NCBI GenBank assembly: GCA_028292315.1
Contig: JAQGMO010000197.1
Coordinates: forward strand, 1 to 34,706
DNA length: 34,706 bases
Source of the DNA: Herminiimonas sp.
GTDB lineage: Bacteria > Pseudomonadota > Gammaproteobacteria > Burkholderiales > Burkholderiaceae_D
Direction of reading: 5' to 3'
Below the pieces are notes generated by a model that saw nothing but the letters and a program-made list of their open reading frames with translations, was not told the origin of the DNA and searched no databases. Of this stretch, positions 9,165-15,929 are shown in pieces. Every line of letters starts with the position of its first letter. Positions within the stretch are counted from its first letter, which is position 1. Position numbers and translations under genes: made by a program.

Positions 9165-10532
9165 TCAGCGCATCCCCGGCAGCATCCCCTTCATCCCGCG
9201 CATCATCTTCATCATGCCGCCGCCCTTGAGCTTTTTCATCATCGACTGCATTTGCTCGAACTGGCCCAGCATCCGGTTAACCTCCTGCACCTGCACCCCG
9301 GCGCCGGTGGCGATCCGGCGCTTGCGGGACGCCTTGATCAGTTCGGGTTTGGCGCGTTCCAGGGGCGTCATGGAGTTGATGATGCCTTCCATCCGGCGCA
9401 CCTGCTTCTCCGCCTGGTCCATATTGGCGCCACTGGCCGCCTGCTGGAACTGGGCCGGCAGCTTGTCCATCAGGTTCGACAGACCGCCCATTTTTTTCAT
9501 CTGGCCGAGCTGCGCCTTGAAGTCATTCAGATCGAACTTGCCGCCGCCCTTGATTTTTTGCGCAAGGTCCTGCGCGGCGGCGACGTCGACTCCCTTCCTG
9601 GCCTCTTCGACCAGGGCCAGGATATCGCCCATGCCGAGAATACGGTTGGCCATGCGGACCGGATCGAAGGCTTCCAGGCCGTCGAGTTTTTCAGCGACGC
9701 CGGCAAACTTGATCGGCTTGCCGGTGATATGGCGCACCGAGAGCGCGGCGCCGCCGCGCGCATCGCCATCGAGCTTGGTAAGCACGATGCCGGTCAGCGG
9801 CAAGGCATCGTTGAACGCCTTGGCGGTGTTAATCGCATCCTGTCCGAGCATGGCATCGACCACGAACAGCGTTTCGATCGGCTTGACCGCGGCATGCAGG
9901 GCGCTGATTTCCTGCATCATGGCTTCATCGATGCCGAGCCGCCCGGCGGTATCGATGATCAGCACGTCGTGATAGTGCCTTTTTGCATAATCGAGCGCGG
10001 CCAGCGCAATGTCGACCGGCTTTTCAGTGGTCTGCGACGGGAAAAAATCGGCGCCGACCTGGGTCGTGACGGTTTGCAGCTGGCTGATAGCGGCCGGCCG
10101 GTTGACGTCGGTCGACACGGTCAGCACTTTTTTCTTTTTCTGTTCACGCAAGTATTTCGCAAGCTTGCCGACCGTAGTGGTTTTACCGGCGCCCTGCAAT
10201 CCCGCCATCAGTATGATGGCCGGCGGCTGGGTGGCGAAACTGAGCTGGGAAGCTTCCGGTCCCAGGTCCGCGCCCATGATGGCCGCGAGTTCGGTCTGGA
10301 CGACGCCTACCAGCGCCTGTCCCGGCGAGAGGGAGCCGATGACTTCTTCGCCCATGGCCTTTTGCTTCACGCGCGCAATGAATTCGCGCACGGCGGGCAG
10401 GGCGACGTCGGCTTCCAGCAACGCCAGGCGCACTTCGCGCAGCATGTCGGCGGTATTGGTTTCGGTCAGGCGCGCTTCGCCGCGCATGGTTTTGACGGCT
10501 TTGGCAAGACGCTGGGTGAGATTGTCTAGCAT
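9165..10532 (-). CDS. ffh: Signal recognition particle protein Ffh
   Basis: The GTPase of the bacterial signal recognition particle, which binds 4.5S RNA and nascent signal sequences and docks with FtsY at the membrane. The 455 residues contain the N domain (1 to about 95), the G domain with G1 GLQGAGKTT at 111-119, DTAGR at 194-198 and TKLDGDARGG at 252-261, and a C-terminal M domain ending in a methionine-rich stretch (QMQSMMKKLKGGGMMKMMRG). All motifs are intact. It is divergent from ypjD, the same neighbour pair seen in E. coli. No distinct terminator follows it in the 160 nt before the SWIB gene. Confidence 0.97.
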   Translation of the reverse strand: MLDNLTQRLAKAVKTMRGEARLTETNTADMLREVRLALLEADVALPAVREFIARVKQKAMGEEVIGSLSPGQALVGVVQTELAAIMGADLGPEASQLSFATQPPAIILMAGLQGAGKTTTVGKLAKYLREQKKKKVLTVSTDVNRPAAISQLQTVTTQVGADFFPSQTTEKPVDIALAALDYAKRHYHDVLIIDTAGRLGIDEAMMQEISALHAAVKPIETLFVVDAMLGQDAINTAKAFNDALPLTGIVLTKLDGDARGGAALSVRHITGKPIKFAGVAEKLDGLEAFDPVRMANRILGMGDILALVEEARKGVDVAAAQDLAQKIKGGGKFDLNDFKAQLGQMKKMGGLSNLMDKLPAQFQQAASGANMDQAEKQVRRMEGIINSMTPLERAKPELIKASRKRRIATGAGVQVQEVNRMLGQFEQMQSMMKKLKGGGMMKMMRGMKGMLPGMR

Positions 10533-10625
10533 GGTGATTTCGTCTTAATAAGGGAGATTAAGCATTTTAACCGACAGCGACGTCTTGCTTGTTACTGGTA
10601 GGGTTACATGGTGTAAACTCGAACG

Positions 10626-11435
10626 ATGCTCAACACCTTTTTTTACCTGGCGGCGCTGATCTATGCCGTCTGCGCTTTTTTGCCGTCCCGGCAACCCCGC
10701 GCGATCGCCGCCGGCACCTTGCTCGGATGGCTGCTGCACGGCGGCGCGCTGGCGGCCGACATCATTGCTCCCGGCTCCCTGCGGCTTGGATTTGCCACTG
10801 TGCTGTCGGCCACCTTATGGGTGTCTGTCGCGGCCTACTGGCTTGAAAACCGCAATTTTTCCCTCGACGGATTACGTGTGCTGGTTTTGCCGTGTGCGGC
10901 AATCGCAGTCATTTTACCGGCGCTGTTTCCGGGCAGCGTCGTGCCGCTGCAAGGCAAGTCGGTCCTGTTTCCGTGGCATGTCGCGATTGCAACGCTGGCA
11001 TACAGCACACTCACTGTTGCCGCATTTCATGCAGTGCTGATGGCACTCCAGGAATCGCGCCTGCACACCCGGCCCCGGCTCCCCGGCGGCGGTTTGCTGG
11101 CCGTCGCGGTGGACCGTCTGCCTGCCTTGCTCACCATGGAAAAGCTATTGTTCCGCCTGATCGCGTTTGGTTTCGGCCTGTTGACGCTGACTGTGTTATC
11201 CGGCGTCTTTTTTTCCGAAGAACTGTTCGGGAAGGCATTCAAATGGGACCACAAGAACGCATTCACCATGCTGTCCTGGGTATTATTCGGCCTGCTCCTG
11301 GCCGGTCGGAAATGGCGCGGCTGGCGCGGCAAGACCGCGCTCCGGTTCACTTTAAGCGGGTTCGCCACATTATTGCTGGCCTATGTCGGCAGCCGGTTCG
11401 TGCTGGAAGTGGTGTTGCACCGGGGGCTGGCATGA
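10626..11435 (+). CDS. ypjD: Cytochrome c assembly-type membrane protein YpjD (CcsA/HemX-like)
   Basis: A 269-residue inner membrane protein of the CcsA/CcmC/HemX superfamily with about eight hydrophobic segments. The conserved stretch near 205-225 (FSEELFGKAFKWDHKNAF) corresponds to the tryptophan-rich haem-handling region of this superfamily. Position next to ffh, divergently oriented, matches E. coli ypjD. It is the first gene of ypjD-PP0621-pilS-pilR-ampD and overlaps the next gene by an ATGA. A role in haem handling is inferred from the superfamily; no cytochrome c genes lie nearby. No strong ribosome binding site is visible. Confidence 0.85.
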   Translation: MLNTFFYLAALIYAVCAFLPSRQPRAIAAGTLLGWLLHGGALAADIIAPGSLRLGFATVLSATLWVSVAAYWLENRNFSLDGLRVLVLPCAAIAVILPALFPGSVVPLQGKSVLFPWHVAIATLAYSTLTVAAFHAVLMALQESRLHTRPRLPGGGLLAVAVDRLPALLTMEKLLFRLIAFGFGLLTLTVLSGVFFSEELFGKAFKWDHKNAFTMLSWVLFGLLLAGRKWRGWRGKTALRFTLSGFATLLLAYVGSRFVLEVVLHRGLA

Positions 11436-11725
11436 AGTATTTGATCTGGATGGTGGTCGCGCTTGTCGTTGTGTTCTGGGTGGTGCGCGCGAACCGGATT
11501 TCGGCCAGGCCGGGAACGGGATCAGGACCGGAAACCGGAACAGGCGCAGCAGCGAGCGGCGGCAACATGCCCGGCGAGGCTGCGCGGCGCGCTGGAAGCG
11601 GCGCCGAAACGATGCTTGAATGTGCGCATTGCGGCGTGCATGTTCCCGCGTCCGAAGCCGTCATCGTCCGACCGGGCGCGGCCTTCTGCAGCAGCGAGCA
11701 TCGCGCCTTGCATGGCTCCCGGTAA
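11432..11725 (+). CDS. PP0621 family small membrane protein
   Basis: A 97-residue protein whose start ATG overlaps the ypjD stop by 4 nt and whose stop lies 3 nt before pilS, so it is clearly part of the operon. An N-terminal membrane segment (YLIWMVVALVVVFWVV) is followed by a Gly/Ala-rich linker and a cysteine-containing C-terminus, LECAHCGVHVPASEAV then FCSSEHRALHG, a likely small metal-binding treble-clef or zinc-ribbon with C-x2-C and C-x3-H. This matches the conserved PP0621-type proteins found beside pilS. Function is unknown. The longer open frame upstream in the same phase is ypjD out of frame. Confidence 0.82.
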   Translation: MKYLIWMVVALVVVFWVVRANRISARPGTGSGPETGTGAAASGGNMPGEAARRAGSGAETMLECAHCGVHVPASEAVIVRPGAAFCSSEHRALHGSR

Positions 11726-11728
11726 CGC

Positions 11729-13480
11729 ATGAACCAGCCCGTGGCGGCCCTGGCGGCCGAACATAAAGATACATTCTGGCGAACGCTCCAGACGTTTAAC
11801 ATTACCCGGGTCGCCATTGCCCTGGTGTTGCTGGCTTACCTGAGCATCAACAGCAAGAAGGGTTTCTGGGTCCTGGAATCTTTTCTGTACCTGGAAACCT
11901 GCGCCGTTTACCTGGCGCTCGCGGTGGGCTTTACCATCCTCACCGCGCGTTACAGGCATCGTCTCTTGCTTCAGCTTACAGGCCAGCTGGCGGTCGATGT
12001 GGCAGTCATTTCCGTCCTTTACGTGGCCGCCGGCGGCGCGAAAAGCGGCCTCGCCATTTTGTACCTGTTCCCGCTGGCCGGCAGCGCGATTCTGGCGCCG
12101 CTGCTGCTGGCCCTTTTTTTCGTATCGCTGGTCACCCTCATATTGCTGACCGAAAGCGCATTCCGGCTACTGGAATCCGCGTCCGAATCAACGATATCAG
12201 TGGCCGGCCTGTACGGCGCCGCGTTTTTTGCTGCGGTCTACATGATCAATCGCCTGGCGGCACGCCTGATCAGGCAAGAAAAACTGGCGGCCGAGCAGGG
12301 TCAGGATCTGCAGATTCAGCAGGCGATCAACCGGCTCGTGATTGCCGATATGGGCGACGGCGTATTGGTGGTGGGGCCGGATAGCACGATACAGACCGCC
12401 AACCCGGCCGCCGAACGCTTGCTCGGCATCGCGATTTCAGGGGAACAGTCGCGCTACAAGCTGAACGACATCCCTTTGCTGATGCCAATAGCGGAAGCGT
12501 TCTTTGCCTGGGCCGCAAAACATGCCGGCACAGCGGCGCAACGGATGCCGGACCAACTGCAACTGCCGGTCTTCGTCGTCATCAAGCCGGGCGACGAGGC
12601 CGTCATGCCCGGCGTTCCGGTCAGCTGGAGCGGTCGCCGCGATCTGATGCTGCATCTGAAACTGCAGTTTGCCACTGTCGTTACGACCGAGCTGACGGCA
12701 GAGCGGACCGTGATTTTCCTGCAGGACGTAGGCGAAATCGAAAACAAGGCGCAGCAGTTGAAGCTCGCTTCAATGGGGCGGCTGACCGCCAGTATTGCGC
12801 ACGAGGTCCGTAATCCGCTGTCGGCGATTTCGTATGCGGCAGGCCTGCTGGGTGAGGAATCGGTCAATCCGGTGCAGGCCCGCCTGCTCAGTATCGTCAA
12901 TGACAACGTGGCCCGGCTAAACCGGATGATTGAGGATATCCTGAAGCTGTCCCGCAAAGTCCAGTCGCCGGAAGAGCCGATCCCGCTGGAGGCGATCTTT
13001 TCTGAAATTCTTGAAGAATTCCGGGAAACGCACTCGGTGCGGGAGGGCTTGATTGAAGTCGGCAGGATGGCCGGACAACGGGTGGAGTTCGATCCCTTGC
13101 ACCTGCGGGAAGTGGTGGTCAACCTGCTGTCGAATGCCATGCGTTACGCCAGCGGGCGTGACGGCAGCATCCGGCTGTTCCTGGTGGAAGACGTGCCCGG
13201 CAGGCTGGAGCTGCATGTAAAGGATGACGGCGCGCCGATCACGCCGGAAATCCGGGCGCACCTGTTCGAGCCGTTTTATACCACGTCGAGCAAAGGCACC
13301 GGGCTGGGTCTCTACCTGGCGCGCGAGCTCTGTTTGAATAACAATGCGATGCTCGACTATGAATATCGCATGGATAGCTTCAACAACGGCTACGATGAGG
13401 CCAGCGGCAGGTTCGTGATCACCTTTGCGTTGACTTCCATCGATAAATCGGTCGACAAGCCGGTCGATAAAACTGACTGA
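11729..13480 (+). CDS. pilS: Sensor histidine kinase PilS
   Basis: A 583-residue membrane kinase of the PilS type, which in pseudomonads controls type IV pilin expression through PilR. About six transmembrane segments lie between residues 28 and 175 with almost no periplasmic loops. A PAS-like region follows (about 200-335, starting VIADMGDGVLVVGPDSTI). The dimerisation domain has the phospho-accepting H358 in SIAHEVRNPLSA. The ATPase domain has the N box NLLSNAMRYA and G boxes including FEPFYTTSSKGTGLGLYLA. All catalytic boxes are intact. It is followed 22 nt later by its cognate regulator. No pilin gene is in the window, so the pilus role is by homology and gene pairing. Confidence 0.9.
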   Translation: MNQPVAALAAEHKDTFWRTLQTFNITRVAIALVLLAYLSINSKKGFWVLESFLYLETCAVYLALAVGFTILTARYRHRLLLQLTGQLAVDVAVISVLYVAAGGAKSGLAILYLFPLAGSAILAPLLLALFFVSLVTLILLTESAFRLLESASESTISVAGLYGAAFFAAVYMINRLAARLIRQEKLAAEQGQDLQIQQAINRLVIADMGDGVLVVGPDSTIQTANPAAERLLGIAISGEQSRYKLNDIPLLMPIAEAFFAWAAKHAGTAAQRMPDQLQLPVFVVIKPGDEAVMPGVPVSWSGRRDLMLHLKLQFATVVTTELTAERTVIFLQDVGEIENKAQQLKLASMGRLTASIAHEVRNPLSAISYAAGLLGEESVNPVQARLLSIVNDNVARLNRMIEDILKLSRKVQSPEEPIPLEAIFSEILEEFRETHSVREGLIEVGRMAGQRVEFDPLHLREVVVNLLSNAMRYASGRDGSIRLFLVEDVPGRLELHVKDDGAPITPEIRAHLFEPFYTTSSKGTGLGLYLARELCLNNNAMLDYEYRMDSFNNGYDEASGRFVITFALTSIDKSVDKPVDKTD

Positions 13481-13502
13481 ACCATTTTTCTGTAAAAATT
13501 CT

Positions 13503-14969
13503 ATGACTGCTCCTCGCATACTGGTCGTCGACGATGAAGCGGATTTGCGTGAATTGCTGGAACTCACGTTCATCAAGATGGGGCTGGATATTGATACCGC
13601 CGACTGCGTCGCCGCGGCACGCGCCTTCCTGACGCAACATGAGTATGCAATGGTGTTGACCGACATGCGGCTGCCGGACGGCCTCGGCATCGAGCTGGTC
13701 CGGGAGGTGACGGCAAACCATAAAAATACCCCGATCGCCGTCATCACCGCTTTCGGCAGCACCGACAATGCGGTCGCCGCGCTGAAGGCGGGGGCTTTCG
13801 ATTACCTTTCCAAGCCGGTCGGCCTCGACCAGTTGCGCATGATGGTGCAGTCGGCGTTGCGTCTGAATCAGCTGGGCGGTACGGCGGGCCAGCGCGCCAG
13901 CCAATCCGGCGCCCCGGTCAGCCTGCGCCTGCTCGGCGAGTCCGCGGTAATGCAGGATGTGCGTGCCCAGATAGTGCGCCTGGCGCGCAGCATGGCGCCG
14001 GTTGCGATCACCGGCGAATCCGGGACCGGCAAGGAACTGGCCGCCCGCGATATCCACGGCCAAAGCGCGCGCGCCGACAAACCGTTCGTTGCGGTCAATT
14101 GCGGCGCCATTCCAGAGGCGTTGATGGAGGCCGAGTTCTTCGGCTACCGTAAAGGGGCGTTCACCGGCGCATCGGACGATCGCGAGGGTTTTTTCCAGGC
14201 GGCCAACGGCGGCACGCTGATGCTCGATGAAGTGGCTGACCTGCCGCTGGCGATGCAGGTGAAGCTGCTGCGCGCCATCCAGGAACGGCGGGTCCGGAAA
14301 GTAGGCGCCACCAGCGAAGAGCCGGTCGATGTGCGTCTTGTCAGCGCGACCCACCAGAACCTGGCCGAGTGCGTGGAAAAAGGGAAATTCCGTCAGGACT
14401 TGTATTACCGGCTTAATGTCATCGAATTGCGGTTGCCGCCGCTGCGCGAGCGTAAGTCGGACATCGGCCTGTTATCCGAAGGGGTCCTGCGGCGCCTTGC
14501 CGCCCCGGGTCAGGCGGTAGCGCTTGCGCCCGAGGCGCTGGCCGCATTGCAGGCCCATGCTTTTCCCGGCAACGTGCGCGAACTGGAAAATATTCTCGAG
14601 CGGGCGTTGGCGTTCGCCAACGGCGGCACAATAGAAGTCGCCGATCTCGCGCTCAGGCCGGCCGGCTTCCATTCCGTGCCGCCGCCCGACGAGGTCCGGC
14701 CGCAGCAGCCGGAACCAAGCCAGCCGGTGCGCCGCACCGAGCCCGCGCCGCCGGTCGCGGGCATGGCAGGCTCGACGGGCGCGGCCGAAGCGGACGACTT
14801 TCTACCGAAGTCGCTGCCGGATCATCTCGATAATGTGGAGCGCGAGATCATCCGCCGCGCATTGGCGAAGACCCAGTTCAATCGTACCCAGGCGGCGGAA
14901 TTGCTCGGCATTAGTTTCCGGCAGCTGCGGTACCGCATGCAAAGGCTGGCGATACATGAGCCGGAATGA
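13503..14969 (+). CDS. pilR: Sigma54-dependent response regulator PilR
   Basis: A 488-residue NtrC-type activator. The receiver domain has the acidic pair D10-D11, the phosphorylation site D54 in LTDMRLPDG and K104. The AAA+ domain has Walker A GESGTGKE at 171-178, the sigma54-contact loop GAFTGA at 218-223 and Walker B GGTLMLDEV at 236-244. After a Pro-rich linker (about 395-425) a Fis-type helix-turn-helix ends the protein (TQAAELLGISFRQLRYRMQRL). All elements for ATP-driven open complex formation with sigma54 RNA polymerase are present. It is the partner of the preceding PilS. Its last 14 nt overlap the ampD start. Confidence 0.92.
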   Translation: MTAPRILVVDDEADLRELLELTFIKMGLDIDTADCVAAARAFLTQHEYAMVLTDMRLPDGLGIELVREVTANHKNTPIAVITAFGSTDNAVAALKAGAFDYLSKPVGLDQLRMMVQSALRLNQLGGTAGQRASQSGAPVSLRLLGESAVMQDVRAQIVRLARSMAPVAITGESGTGKELAARDIHGQSARADKPFVAVNCGAIPEALMEAEFFGYRKGAFTGASDDREGFFQAANGGTLMLDEVADLPLAMQVKLLRAIQERRVRKVGATSEEPVDVRLVSATHQNLAECVEKGKFRQDLYYRLNVIELRLPPLRERKSDIGLLSEGVLRRLAAPGQAVALAPEALAALQAHAFPGNVRELENILERALAFANGGTIEVADLALRPAGFHSVPPPDEVRPQQPEPSQPVRRTEPAPPVAGMAGSTGAAEADDFLPKSLPDHLDNVEREIIRRALAKTQFNRTQAAELLGISFRQLRYRMQRLAIHEPE

Positions 14970-15588
14970 GTTGACCGCGCCCGACTTCCGGTTCGACGCC
15001 GATGGGTGGTGCAGCAATGTTCTGCGCGAGCCGTCGCCGAATTTCGATGTGCGGCCGGCGGGCGCAAAGGTCGAGCTGCTGGTGATTCATAACATCAGTT
15101 TGCCGCCGGGCCGGTTCGGCGGTCCGTATATCGCCGACCTTTTTACCAATCGCCTGGAGTATGATGCGCATCCGTATTTTGATCAGCTGCGATCGCTGCG
15201 GGTGTCGGCCCATCTGTTGATCCGGCGCGACGGCGCCGCCGTGCAGTTTGTTTCGGCCAATGATCGTGCCTGGCATGCCGGCGTCTCGTCGTTTTGCGGT
15301 CGCGAACGATGCAACGATTTTTCCATCGGCATCGAGCTCGAAGGCTCCGACTTCGAACCGTTTACCGACGCCCAGTACAGGACGCTGGCCGCGCTTACCG
15401 ATGCGCTTGAACAGGCCTATCCATTAATGGATGTAACCGGCCATCAGCATATCGCACCGGGACGCAAGACCGACCCTGGACCGTTTTTCGACTGGGGCCG
15501 CTATCAGTCGCTTTGCGGGAACGCGCCGCACCGGCATGAATCGCAAGCGCAGGACGAACACGCGCTGCGTTTCCACGCGCAAGTCTGA
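14956..15588 (+). CDS. ampD: 1,6-anhydro-N-acetylmuramyl-L-alanine amidase AmpD
   Basis: A cytoplasmic zinc amidase that removes the peptide from 1,6-anhydromuropeptides during murein recycling and thereby limits AmpC beta-lactamase induction. Of its 210 residues the likely zinc ligands are H45 (LLVIHN), H163 and D173 in TGHQHIAPGRKTDPG, with K171 in the position of the conserved lysine; the H-D spacing of 10 matches known AmpD. I chose the ATG at 14956, which overlaps pilR by 14 nt; a longer open frame upstream is out-of-frame pilR. No separate ribosome binding site is evident, so translation is probably coupled to pilR. Confidence 0.92.
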   Translation: MSRNELTAPDFRFDADGWCSNVLREPSPNFDVRPAGAKVELLVIHNISLPPGRFGGPYIADLFTNRLEYDAHPYFDQLRSLRVSAHLLIRRDGAAVQFVSANDRAWHAGVSSFCGRERCNDFSIGIELEGSDFEPFTDAQYRTLAALTDALEQAYPLMDVTGHQHIAPGRKTDPGPFFDWGRYQSLCGNAPHRHESQAQDEHALRFHAQV

Positions 15589-15640
15589 AAAGTCAATCAT
15601 CCCATGTTTGAAATATCTCTAATGTGAGATAAAAAAGCTA

Positions 15641-15669
15641 TTGCATACACGTCATTCAGGTACTAGAAT
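15641..15669 (+). promoter_or_regulatory. Sigma70 promoter of nrdAB
   Basis: TTGCAT at 15641-15646 and TAGAAT at 15664-15669 are separated by 17 nt. The predicted start is near 15676, giving a leader of about 250 nt. The -10 is inside the first NrdR-like box, which suggests repression by occlusion. Confidence 0.75.
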
Positions 15670-15706
15670 TAGTGTACAAGACGACGTAACGCACTATATC
15701 TAGTAT
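15660..15706 (+). promoter_or_regulatory. Pair of NrdR-box-like sites upstream of nrdA
   Basis: Two near-palindromes resemble the NrdR box ACACTATATATAGTGT: 15660-15675 (GTACTAGAATTAGTGT, 11 of 16) and 15691-15706 (GCACTATATCTAGTAT, 13 of 16). They start 31 bp apart, three helical turns, with 15 bp between them, the arrangement described for NrdR-regulated promoters. The first overlaps the -10, the second lies just downstream of the predicted start. Regulator binding is inferred; nrdR itself is not in the window. Confidence 0.75.
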
Positions 15707-15929
15707 TCGTCGACGCGAGACAGGTACTGTTTGAACGCTCCCTCAACCCGGGCGGGCTTCAGACAACGCCGGGTCCGCAATGCTCCATGTCGTCGCACAG
15801 GTGAGGATATAAACAGTATATCGGCGCGTGTGCGGCGCGGAATTACCAAGTTGAACCCTGATCGATTCAGGCGTTTTGATAACCAATAAGCAGCAACTCA
15901 GTTGCTCTCAATATAAGCCAGGAGGCTAA
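15676..15929 (+). other. Long nrdA leader without a recognised gene
   Basis: About 250 nt between the predicted transcription start and nrdA. It holds an ACCCGG/CCGGGT pairing (15746-15751 with 15769-15774) and a 15-nt palindrome AGCAACTCAGTTGCT at 15892-15906 shortly before the AGGAGG ribosome binding site at 15920-15925. I do not recognise a riboswitch class. Confidence 0.5.

Noticed and set aside
9117-10529. Long plus-strand open frame (470 codons) opposite ffh
   Set aside because: It is antisense to a clear Ffh gene, has no ribosome binding site and a His/Gly/Arg-biased composition typical of reverse-frame shadows.
15676-15929. Riboswitch in the nrdA leader
   Set aside because: The paired segments do not match a riboswitch class I know, and the class Ia enzyme does not use cobalamin.
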